Assembly (NCBI GenBank): GCA_000432655.1
Contig: HF986312.1
Span: 7,852-23,160, forward strand
DNA length: 15,309 nucleotides
Reading direction: 5' to 3'
From: Bacteroides sp. CAG:1060
GTDB taxonomy: Bacteria; Bacteroidota; Bacteroidia; Bacteroidales; UBA932
Shown one piece after another: positions 7,152 through 13,398 of the stretch (the first letter of the stretch is position 1; each line of letters begins with the position of its first letter). A program made the position numbers and the translations under genes. The notes under the pieces were generated by a model. The model did no database searches. It was not told the origin of the DNA and saw only the letters and a program-made list of their open reading frames with translations.

Positions 7152-8271
7152 TAAGGTTCTTTTGTTTCCATATTACTGGGCGTTGAAACTCAGGGACAAG
7201 TATTATTCATCACCTAAGCGCAAGCCGTATGTGGCTGAGGTGCCGGTAGTTTGTGTGGGTAATGTGACTGTGGGCGGTACCGGCAAGACTCCGCATGTGG
7301 AGATGATTCTCAGGATGCTTCAGGCAAGCGGTAAATGGGGCGGAGCCAATCTTGCGGTGCTCTCAAGAGGCTATAAGCGCGAAAGCAAAGGATTTCAGCA
7401 GGTTGTCGTCGACGGAAGCTCGGATATGTTCGGGGACGAACCGCTTCAGATAAAACGCAAGTTCCCTTCCGTGACGGTGGCCGTGGACAAGAACAGAGTG
7501 GAAGGCGCTAAGCTTCTCTGCCATCCGGAACTGCTGGAAGGCAAAAAATACTCCAAAAAGTGTTGGAACAAGTTCTTTCCTCCTGCAGACTACATCCTTC
7601 TTGACGATGCATTCCAATATCGTAGTCTGCATGCGGATCTGAATATAGTGCTTGTGGACCACAACAGGCTGGTGTACGAAGACATGCTGCTGCCGTTGGG
7701 CCGTTTGCGTGATCTTCCCGAGAGGATTGACAAGGCGGATATTCTGATAGTCAGCAAATGCCCGCAGGATATGGACAATGCTGAAAAGCAGGCTGTTGCA
7801 TCCAGACTTCACCTGTCTGAATATAACGTTGAAAGCGGATCTTGTAAAAGTGCCGACGGAAAGCTCCTGAGACTCTTTTTTACATCAATTGAGTATGGAC
7901 AGGCGGAAGGCGTATATGACATTACGGAACCGCGTTTTGTCTATTCCAAGAAAATCATCATGGTTACCGGGATTGCCAATGACAAATATCTGCGGAACTA
8001 TCTGAGTGACACATATAAGATAGTTGCCAGATTCAATTTCCCGGATCATCACAAGTATGTCTGGTCTGACATTGACAAGATTCAGACTGCTCTCCGCAAG
8101 AATCCGACTGCTTCCATCGTTACCACGGAAAAGGATATGCAGCGGTTGCTTGACTTCAAGGGTATGCCTAAGGAGATAAGGGAAAGATGCTTTATGGTGC
8201 CAATAAAAACGCACTTCCTCTCCGAGGCGGATAGAAGTGCGTTTGAAAAGGCGCTGAATGATGTCCGATGA
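7144..8271 (+). CDS. lpxK: Tetraacyldisaccharide 4'-kinase LpxK
   Basis: A 375-residue membrane-associated kinase that phosphorylates the 4' position of the tetraacyldisaccharide-1-phosphate precursor of lipid A, using ATP on the cytoplasmic face of the inner membrane. It has an N-terminal amphipathic or hydrophobic segment (1-20), the P-loop GGTGKTP (44-50), LSRGYKR (73-79), GDEP (97-100), LLDDAFQYR (152-160), PLGRLRD (184-190), DHHKY (301-305) and TTEKD (327-331), which together are diagnostic for LpxK. The length is slightly above the usual 310-350. The start ATG at 7144 overlaps the end of dusB by eight bases. The 3' end faces frr with one base between the stop codons and carries, within its coding sequence, a hairpin that looks like the frr terminator. 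Confidence 0.94.
   Translation: MIDKVLLFPYYWALKLRDKYYSSPKRKPYVAEVPVVCVGNVTVGGTGKTPHVEMILRMLQASGKWGGANLAVLSRGYKRESKGFQQVVVDGSSDMFGDEPLQIKRKFPSVTVAVDKNRVEGAKLLCHPELLEGKKYSKKCWNKFFPPADYILLDDAFQYRSLHADLNIVLVDHNRLVYEDMLLPLGRLRDLPERIDKADILIVSKCPQDMDNAEKQAVASRLHLSEYNVESGSCKSADGKLLRLFFTSIEYGQAEGVYDITEPRFVYSKKIIMVTGIANDKYLRNYLSDTYKIVARFNFPDHHKYVWSDIDKIQTALRKNPTASIVTTEKDMQRLLDFKGMPKEIRERCFMVPIKTHFLSEADRSAFEKALNDVR
8201..8244 (-). terminator. Predicted intrinsic terminator of pyrH-frr, inside lpxK
   Basis: AAACGCACTTC (8207-8217) and GAAGTGCGTTT (8234-8244) are perfect 11-base inverted arms with a 16-base loop. Read leftward, the stem runs into TTTTTATT, a typical U-tract, starting about 30 bases after the frr stop. 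Read rightward no T-run follows, so the signal is directional for the leftward operon. The sequence also encodes lpxK residues near 355-367. Confidence 0.75.
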
Positions 8272-8272
8272 C

Positions 8273-8842
8273 TTATACGGTCATTACATCTTTCTCTTTG
8301 GCGGCTACAAGCTCGTCCACGCTCTTGACTTTTTTGTCTGTAATTTTCTGGATCTCAGCTTCAGCCTCTTTCTGTGTGTCTTCAGGAAGCCCCTCGTTCT
8401 TCTGAGCCTTCTTCAGGAGTTCGATGCTGTCGCGTCTTGCATTGCGCACTACTATCTTGGCGTTCTCTCCGGCAGCTTTGGCCTTCTTGATAAGTTCCTT
8501 TCTTCTCTCTTCCGTCAGGGCCGGCACGGTGCAGCGGATGGTCTCTCCGTTGTTCTGGGGAGTGAATCCGAGGTTGGCATCGATGATGGCTTTTTCGATT
8601 TTGGAAATCATGCTCTTTTCCCAAGGCTGCAGAGCAAGCGTCTTGGCGTCCGGTGCTGAGATAGACGCTACCTGTGGCAGCGGAGTAGGGGTGCCGTAGT
8701 AATCAACGGTCACGGTATTGAATATTAAAGGATTAGCCTTGCCTACTCTGTAAGATTTGAGGTCTTCTTCGAGAAAGTTGATGGCATCCTGCATCTTGGT
8801 CTCGCACTGTGTTACGATTTCTTTTGCTTTGTCTGTCAACAT
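8273..8842 (-). CDS. frr: Ribosome recycling factor
   Basis: A 189-residue cytoplasmic protein that, with EF-G, splits post-termination ribosomes so that subunits can be reused. The length fits the family (about 185). The long charged helices of domain I (about residues 1-30 and 105-189, with repeated KKAK and KEAEAEIQ patterns) and the domain II region VTVDYYGTPTPL (45-56) are clear, as is LTEERRKELIKKAK (110-123). It lies 18 bases downstream of pyrH on the same strand, the classical pyrH-frr pair, and has no promoter of its own that I can see. Its stop codon is one base from the end of lpxK on the other strand. Confidence 0.96.
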   Translation of the reverse strand: MLTDKAKEIVTQCETKMQDAINFLEEDLKSYRVGKANPLIFNTVTVDYYGTPTPLPQVASISAPDAKTLALQPWEKSMISKIEKAIIDANLGFTPQNNGETIRCTVPALTEERRKELIKKAKAAGENAKIVVRNARRDSIELLKKAQKNEGLPEDTQKEAEAEIQKITDKKVKSVDELVAAKEKDVMTV

Positions 8843-8860
8843 ATCTGTGTGATTTGATTA

Positions 8861-9559
8861 TTATGCGTGTACAATAGTTCCTATCTTTTCTCCGTTGAGA
8901 AGGCGCCCGAGGCTGCCCTTTATGCCGATATTGAAGACTATGATAGGCACCGGACCCTGTTCGCACAAGGCGAATGCCGTGGCATCCATTACTTTAAGGT
9001 GATCTGAAAGGGCTTTGGTGAAAGTCAGTTCATCGTATTTCACGGCAGTTGGATCTTTTTCCGGGTCTGCAGTATATACTCCGTCGACTCTTGTGCCTTT
9101 GAGGAGCGCGTCCGCTCCGATTTCAAGAGCTCTGAGCGCGGCTCCGGAGTCGGTTGTGAAAAACGGATTCCCGGTTCCGCCGGCAATAAGAGCCACCCCG
9201 CCCTCTTCCAACAGGGCTACCGCGTCCTCTCTTCTATAGTAGTGGGCGATAGGGCTCATGGGTGTCGCCGTGAACACTTCCGCTTTCACTCCTTCCGAGC
9301 GCAGGGCGCATGCAAGTCCAAGGGAGTTGATAACCGTCGCCAGCATTCCCATGCGGTCGCCGTTGATGCGGTCGAACCCTTTTCCGAGCCCCTGAAGCCC
9401 ACGGAAAATGTTACCTCCGCCATTTACAATGGCTATCTGGTGGCCGGCTTTGGCCGCCTGGGCTATTTCTTTGGCAAACCCCGTAAGGCATTCGCTATCT
9501 ATGCCTTTCCCCGATGGGCCGCCAAGGCTTTCGCCGCTAAGTTTGAGCAAAACTCGCAT
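8861..9559 (-). CDS. pyrH: UMP kinase
   Basis: A 232-residue amino-acid-kinase-family enzyme that phosphorylates UMP to UDP with ATP, the bacterial-specific step of pyrimidine nucleotide supply. Motifs are LKLSGESLGG (5-14), the phosphate-binding NGGGNIFRG (46-54), DRMGMLATVIN (68-78), AGGTGNPFFTTDSGAA (126-141), VDGVYTADP (158-166) and MDATAFALC (191-199). The N-terminus is slightly short: many PyrH proteins have three or four more residues before the first strand. An in-frame TGA just upstream leaves no alternative, so the ATG at 9559 is the start. A predicted promoter lies about 40 bases upstream. UMP kinase is usually a hexamer with GTP and UTP control, but those sites cannot be judged here. 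Confidence 0.96.
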   Translation of the reverse strand: MRVLLKLSGESLGGPSGKGIDSECLTGFAKEIAQAAKAGHQIAIVNGGGNIFRGLQGLGKGFDRINGDRMGMLATVINSLGLACALRSEGVKAEVFTATPMSPIAHYYRREDAVALLEEGGVALIAGGTGNPFFTTDSGAALRALEIGADALLKGTRVDGVYTADPEKDPTAVKYDELTFTKALSDHLKVMDATAFALCEQGPVPIIVFNIGIKGSLGRLLNGEKIGTIVHA

Positions 9560-9589
9560 ATTTCAGACTTTTAAAAAATTCTTTTACGG

Positions 9590-9607
9590 TACTTTTGAAC
9601 AAAAGTA
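9590..9607. repeat. Inverted repeat made of two facing -7 boxes
   Basis: TACTTTTG (9590-9597) and CAAAAGTA (9600-9607) are perfect eight-base arms with AA between them. Each arm matches TAnnTTTG on its own strand. The right arm is the predicted pyrH -7 box; the left arm could serve a second rightward start toward sdhC or be part of an operator. Confidence 0.5.
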
Positions 9608-9630
9608 TTTGAAAATTATGAAACTTGCAA
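9600..9630 (-). promoter_or_regulatory. pyrH-frr promoter
   Basis: On the minus strand, TTG (9630-9628) and TACTTTTG (9607-9600) are 20 bases apart, matching the Bacteroidota -33/-7 arrangement. Predicted transcription starts near 9594, leaving a leader of about 35 bases before the ATG at 9559. Confidence 0.65.
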
Positions 9631-9639
9631 GATTAGGAC

Positions 9640-9647
9640 TATATTTG
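9640..9647 (+). promoter_or_regulatory. -7 box of sdhC
   Basis: TATATTTG matches TAnnTTTG and lies 29 bases before the sdhC ATG at 9677, giving a predicted leader of about 24 bases. I found no convincing -33 element at the right distance (bases near 9617-9620 read TATG). The promoter is divergent from pyrH. Confidence 0.55.
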
Positions 9648-9676
9648 CAGTCCCGAAAAGATTAATTTCAGTTCAA

Positions 9677-10402
9677 ATGTTTATATTCAATTCATCAATC
9701 GGAAAGAAATTCATTCAGGCTGTGAGTGGAGCGTTCCTTATTGTGTTCCTGCTCCTGCATGCCACTATCAACTTCTTTTCAGTGATCGATTCGTTCACTG
9801 GCAAGTTCGGTGCTGTCGCCGCTGACGATAAGCTTTTCAGCGCCGGTGACGGTTTGTTCAAACTCGGCTGCGACTTCATGTCCACGCCTGTAATTTCCAT
9901 CATGGTTCCCGTGCTTGCTCTCGGTTTCCTCGTGCACATCGTGTACGGATGCTGGCTTACCTTCCAGAATGTCCGTGCCCGCGGAGGATTCAAGCGCTAT
10001 GAGGTATCAAGCAAGGCTGCTGCCGATTCTTGGTCTGCACGCAACATGTTTGTGCTCGGAATTGTGATTCTCGGTATTATTTTCTTCCATCTTTTCCATT
10101 TCTGGGCCAAGATGCAGATGCCGGAGCTTCTTCATGTCGGCACTTTTGAGAATAATCCGTATCTGCTGCTTACTACAGTGCTTGGAAAGTGGTGGATTCT
10201 GGTAATCTATTTGATCTGGTTCGCTGCCGTATGGCTTCATCTTATACATGGATTCTGGAGCATGTTCCAGACTGTGGGTTGGGATGGCTCTGTATGGTTC
10301 AAGCGCGTTAAGGTGATAGGAATTATCTTTGCTTCCCTTATTTGCCTTATGTTCGTGACAGTCGGTATAAATGCTTTCATTCAGGCTAATTTTATTGGCT
10401 AG
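9677..10402 (+). CDS. sdhC: Succinate dehydrogenase / fumarate reductase cytochrome b subunit (B-type, b558 family)
   Basis: A 241-residue integral membrane protein with five hydrophobic helices (about 13-35, 68-95, 123-143, 170-197, 212-235). It anchors the flavoprotein and iron-sulfur subunits and passes electrons between menaquinone and succinate/fumarate through two hemes. Helix histidines H28, H87, H138/H141 and H188/H191 supply candidates for the four axial heme ligands. Length and pattern match the single-subunit di-heme anchor of Bacteroidota and epsilonproteobacteria. In Bacteroidota this gene is normally followed by the flavoprotein and iron-sulfur genes; here it is followed by a terminator and rplM, so its partners must lie elsewhere. 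The protein is rich in F and W, and I see no sign of truncation or frameshift. The symbol frdC would be equally valid. Confidence 0.92.
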   Translation: MFIFNSSIGKKFIQAVSGAFLIVFLLLHATINFFSVIDSFTGKFGAVAADDKLFSAGDGLFKLGCDFMSTPVISIMVPVLALGFLVHIVYGCWLTFQNVRARGGFKRYEVSSKAAADSWSARNMFVLGIVILGIIFFHLFHFWAKMQMPELLHVGTFENNPYLLLTTVLGKWWILVIYLIWFAAVWLHLIHGFWSMFQTVGWDGSVWFKRVKVIGIIFASLICLMFVTVGINAFIQANFIG

Positions 10403-10411
10403 AGTACTATA

Positions 10412-10444
10412 TTTTTGATTTGTCACAAATAATTGCTATCTTTG
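10412..10444 (+). promoter_or_regulatory. rplM-rpsI promoter
   Basis: TTTTTG (10412-10417) and TATCTTTG (10437-10444) are 19 bases apart, close to the ideal Bacteroidota promoter. The spacer holds the 13-base palindrome ATTTGTCACAAAT (10418-10430), which may be an operator. Transcription should start near 10450, giving a leader of about 50 bases. Confidence 0.75.
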
Positions 10445-10478
10445 CGACCCCTATTTTGTGTAGGGATCGCAATTTTTT
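10444..10478 (+). terminator. Predicted sdhC terminator nested in the rplM start region
   Basis: GCGACCCCTA (10444-10453) pairs with TAGGGATCGC (10461-10470) except for one C-A mismatch, around the loop TTTTGTG. It is followed by AATTTTTT (10471-10478). The left arm begins at the last base of the rplM -7 box, so only transcripts arriving from sdhC contain the full stem. An alternative is a leader attenuator of rplM. Confidence 0.65.
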
Positions 10479-10502
10479 ATTAACTATTTATTGATCAAGA
10501 CA

Positions 10503-10955
10503 GTGGACACACAAAGCTACAAGACAGTATCGCTCAATGCAGCGACTGTAGACAAGAAGTGGGTTGTCATTGACGCGACAGATCTCGCGCTTGGTCGTCT
10601 CGCTTCACGCGTTGCTCTTGTCCTTCGTGGCAAGACAAAGCCGGGCTACACTCCTCACGTTGATTGCGGAGACAATGTAATCGTTGTCAATGCTGAGAAA
10701 GTCGCCCTCGGTGGAAAGAAGATGACCGACCGTGTTTATACCCGTTACACCGGATATCCGGGTGGACAGAGGTTTACAACACCTAAAGAGATTCTCGCCA
10801 ACAGACCGGAAGAACTTGTCAGGAGAGCAGTGAAGGGTATGCTCCCTAAGACCCGTCTCGGTGATGATATTCTCGGTAACCTGTTCGTTTATGCAGGTCC
10901 TGAGCATCCTCACCAGGCACAGAACCCTACAGTTATCAAGTTGGATGAAATTTAA
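10503..10955 (+). CDS. rplM: 50S ribosomal protein L13
   Basis: A 150-residue early-assembly protein of the large subunit. It shows the family pattern: WVVIDATDLALGRLAS (near residue 20), LRGK, HVDCGDNVIVVNAEKV, YTGYPGG and VKGMLPKTRLG. I place the start at GTG 10503 because Bacteroidales L13 proteins begin with MDT-SYKT and the sequence from 10503 reads (M)DTQSYKT. The alternative TTG at 10491 would add four residues (MIKT) without family support. It is the first gene of the rplM-rpsI pair, nine bases before rpsI, and has its own strong promoter and a leader of about 50 bases. L13 is known to repress its own operon in E. coli, but I see no proven site here. Confidence 0.96.
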   Translation: MDTQSYKTVSLNAATVDKKWVVIDATDLALGRLASRVALVLRGKTKPGYTPHVDCGDNVIVVNAEKVALGGKKMTDRVYTRYTGYPGGQRFTTPKEILANRPEELVRRAVKGMLPKTRLGDDILGNLFVYAGPEHPHQAQNPTVIKLDEI

Positions 10956-10964
10956 ACAGAGCAA

Positions 10965-11354
10965 ATGGAACAGACACACGCCCTTGGAAGACGTAAAGCA
11001 GCTGTAGCTCGCGTTTATCTCACAGCCGGAAAAGGTAATGTTACCGTGAACGATCGCCCTCTTGAGACTTATTTCTCTCTTGAGTCACTTCGTTATGTGG
11101 TTAATCAGCCTTTTGAGGTTACCGGAACACTCGGCCAGTTCGACGTTAAGGTTAACGTTGTAGGTGGCGGTATCAAAGGTCAGGCAGAGGCTATCCGCCT
11201 CGGCATTGCCCGTGCTCTTTGTGAGGTGAACAAGGAGGCATATCGTTCTGCACTCAAAGCAGCAGGATTCCTTACCCGCGACTCACGTGAAGTTGAGCGT
11301 AAGAAACCTGGTCAGCCTGGTGCACGCCGCCGCTTCCAGTTCAGCAAACGTTAG
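10965..11354 (+). CDS. rpsI: 30S ribosomal protein S9
   Basis: A 129-residue small-subunit protein whose C-terminal tail reaches the P-site tRNA. It shows the N-terminal [15 protein letters not shown] (5-19), the conserved [20 protein letters not shown] (65-84) and the basic tail [17 protein letters not shown] ending in the invariant Lys-Arg. Length matches the family. It is transcribed with rplM (nine-base gap) in the standard L13-S9 pair. A weak hairpin with a T-run follows at 11380-11400, before the rpsB leader. Confidence 0.97.
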   Translation: MEQTHALGRRKAAVARVYLTAGKGNVTVNDRPLETYFSLESLRYVVNQPFEVTGTLGQFDVKVNVVGGGIKGQAEAIRLGIARALCEVNKEAYRSALKAAGFLTRDSREVERKKPGQPGARRRFQFSKR

Positions 11355-11379
11355 TTATCGTTATTTTACGGCACAGTAC

Positions 11380-11404
11380 CGGTTTTTAAACCGTCTTTTT
11401 GTTT
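11380..11404 (+). terminator. Weak terminator-like hairpin after rpsI
   Basis: CGGTT (11380-11384) pairs with AACCG (11389-11393) over a TTTA loop, followed by TCTTTTTGTTT. The stem is only five base pairs, so termination would be partial, letting some rplM-rpsI transcription continue into rpsB. I see no TAnnTTTG box between rpsI and rpsB, which fits read-through. Confidence 0.45.
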
Positions 11405-11509
11405 GATGGTTGCCGGACTGCGAAAAAGGTCGGAGACCGGATTTCCGCTACTCCGCCTTGAAGAAAAGAGACCCCGAAAGGGGACAGTTTACAAAAACAA
11501 AACAAACAA
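11405..11509 (+). promoter_or_regulatory. Structured 5' leader of rpsB
   Basis: The 155-base rpsI-rpsB gap is the longest noncoding stretch in the window. Two hairpins are visible. One is CGGAG (11431-11435) with CTCCG (11451-11455), with an inner CGG/CCG helix over an ATTT loop. The other is CCCC-GAAA-GGGG (11472-11483), a stem capped by a GNRA tetraloop, 26 bases before the ATG. The last 20 bases are A-rich and unstructured. S2 leaders are known autoregulatory sites in other bacteria; here that role is inference. Confidence 0.45.
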
Positions 11510-12319
11510 ATGTCACGCACAAATTTCCAAGAACTGCTTGATGCAAGCGTACACTTCGGACACTTGGCAAGGAAGTGGAATCCTAAGATGGCCCCATACA
11601 TTTTCGACCAGAAGAAGGGTATCCATGTGATTGACCTGCACAAGACCGTCGCAAAGATCGACGAGGCTGCCGAGGAAATGAAAATGCTTGCCAAATCAGG
11701 CCGCAAAATACTCTTCGTCGCTACGAAGAAGCAGGCAAAGGACATCGTAAAGGAAAAAGCAACTGCTGTCAACATGCCGTCTATTACGGAGCGTTGGGCC
11801 GGTGGTATGCTTACCAACTTCCCTACAGTCCGCAAGGCCATCAAGAAAATGTCAGTCATCGACAAGATGAAAGAGGACGGCACATTCGACAAACTCGCCA
11901 AGAGAGAGCGTCTGCAGGTTGACCGTCAGAGGGCAAAACTTGAGAAGAACCTCGGTTCAATCCGCGATATGAGCCGTCTCCCGTCAGCGCTTTTCGTAGT
12001 TGACGTGCAGAAAGAAGCCAATGCAGTGAAAGAGGCAAACCGTCTTAATATTCCGGTATTCGCAATGGTTGATACATGTTGCGATCCTACACCGATTGAT
12101 TATGTAATACCGGCAAACGACGATGCTGCCAACTCTATTGAGTGCATTGTTGATATTCTCTGCAAGGCTATTCAGGAAGGTCTTGATGAGCGTAAGCTTG
12201 AGAAGGATAAAGAGGTTGCTGCTGAGGTATCAGAGGATGTCAAGGGCAACACCCGCAAACTTCGCGCTCGCAAGGGAACAAAGGTTGAAGCCGAGGCTGA
12301 AGAGGCTCAGGCAGAATAG
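11510..12319 (+). CDS. rpsB: 30S ribosomal protein S2
   Basis: A 269-residue small-subunit protein needed for late assembly and mRNA binding. Conserved features are LLDASVHFGHLARKWNPKMAP region at the N-terminus, HVIDLHKTVAKIDEA (near 39), LFVATKKQAKDIV (near 69), ERWAGGMLTNFPTVR (near 93), LFVVDVQKEANAVKEA (near 162) and IPVFAMVDTCCDP near 181. The C-terminus has an additional charged tail of about 35 residues rich in Lys, Arg, Glu and Ala, of a kind common in Bacteroidota S2. The ATG follows an A-rich stretch (AACAAACAA), as expected for translation without a Shine-Dalgarno sequence. tsf follows after 24 bases. Confidence 0.97.
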   Translation: MSRTNFQELLDASVHFGHLARKWNPKMAPYIFDQKKGIHVIDLHKTVAKIDEAAEEMKMLAKSGRKILFVATKKQAKDIVKEKATAVNMPSITERWAGGMLTNFPTVRKAIKKMSVIDKMKEDGTFDKLAKRERLQVDRQRAKLEKNLGSIRDMSRLPSALFVVDVQKEANAVKEANRLNIPVFAMVDTCCDPTPIDYVIPANDDAANSIECIVDILCKAIQEGLDERKLEKDKEVAAEVSEDVKGNTRKLRARKGTKVEAEAEEAQAE

Positions 12320-12343
12320 TTTCATTTAGAATCAGATATAGTT

Positions 12344-13339
12344 ATGGCTATTACAGCAGCAGACGTAATGAAGTTACGTAAAATGACTTCTGCCGGTATG
12401 ATGGACTGCAAGAAGGCTCTTGAGGAAGCTCAGGGAGATTTCAACAAGGCTATGGACATCATCAGGGAGAAGGGCAAATTGGTTGCGGCTAAGAGATCTG
12501 ACCGTGAGACCTCAGAGGGTGCGGTTAAAGCTCGTATCGTTGACGGCAAGGGCATAATCATATGTCTTGGCTGTGAGACTGACTTTGTAAGCCGCAATGC
12601 TGACTTCCAGAATCTTGCTGATGCTATCGCTGATGTGGCTATCGCACAGTGCCCTTCTGATCTTGAGGCCCTTAAGGCTTGCAAGATGGCAGATGGTTAT
12701 ACTGTAGAGGAGGCCGTTGAGGCTCAGACAGGAAAGACTGGCGAGAAGCATGTTCTCGTAGGATATGCTCTCGTGGAGGCTCCTTTCGTAGCTCAGTATG
12801 TTCATAAGATTACCGGTAAGCTCGGTGCTCTTGTCGGATTCAACAAAGAGATTCCTGCCGAACTCGCAAAGGGTATCGTTATGCAGGTCGCTTCTATGAA
12901 TCCTGTTGCAATTTCAGCTGAAGATTGCCCTAAGGAGGTTATCGACAGCGAGCGCACAGTAGCTATTCAGAAGACCAAGGATGAGCAGATTCAGAAGGCA
13001 ATAGATGCCGCTCTCAAGAAGGCAGGTATCAATCCGGCACACGTGGACAGCGAGGAGCATATCGAGTCCAATACTGCCAAAGGATGGATTACCCCTGAGC
13101 AGGCCAAGCAGGCTCGTGAAATCATCAAGACCGTAGGTGAGCAGAAAGCTGCCAACCTTCCGGAGCAGATGATCATGAATATTGCTGAGGGTCGTGTTCA
13201 GAAGTTCCTCAAGGAGCAGACTCTTATGGAGCAGGACTATCAGATGAGCGATGAGAAGATTTCTGTAAAGGACGTTCTTGCCGCTGCTGATAAGGAAGCT
13301 AAGGTTGTTGTCTTCAAGAGATTCTCTCTGAGCGACTAA
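12344..13339 (+). CDS. tsf: Elongation factor Ts
   Basis: A 331-residue guanine nucleotide exchange factor that recharges EF-Tu. The N-terminal UBA-like domain (1-50) contains VMKLRKMTSAGMMDCKKALE, and the EF-Tu-contacting TDFVSRN lies near residue 79. HVDSEEHIESN and LPEQMIMNIAEGRVQKFLKE in the C-terminal half agree with the about 330-residue Bacteroidales form, which is longer than E. coli EF-Ts (283). It is the second gene of the rpsB-tsf pair, 24 bases after rpsB, with no promoter visible between. A strong terminator follows 20 bases after the stop. Confidence 0.97.
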   Translation: MAITAADVMKLRKMTSAGMMDCKKALEEAQGDFNKAMDIIREKGKLVAAKRSDRETSEGAVKARIVDGKGIIICLGCETDFVSRNADFQNLADAIADVAIAQCPSDLEALKACKMADGYTVEEAVEAQTGKTGEKHVLVGYALVEAPFVAQYVHKITGKLGALVGFNKEIPAELAKGIVMQVASMNPVAISAEDCPKEVIDSERTVAIQKTKDEQIQKAIDAALKKAGINPAHVDSEEHIESNTAKGWITPEQAKQAREIIKTVGEQKAANLPEQMIMNIAEGRVQKFLKEQTLMEQDYQMSDEKISVKDVLAAADKEAKVVVFKRFSLSD

Positions 13340-13358
13340 GGATTTTCCAAATATAATA

Positions 13359-13398
13359 TAAGGGTTGGTCGGATTGAAACGGTCAACCCTTATTTTTT
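13359..13398 (+). terminator. rpsB-tsf intrinsic terminator, overlapping the facing gene's stop
   Basis: TAAGGGTTG (13359-13367) and CAACCCTTA (13384-13392) form a perfect nine-base stem, extendable by G-U pairs and one C-G pair, followed by TTTTTT (13393-13398). The right arm and T-run also encode the last residues and stop of the leftward methyltransferase gene. Leftward, an AT-rich stretch (TATTATATTTGG) follows, so it may act weakly in that direction too. Confidence 0.85.
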
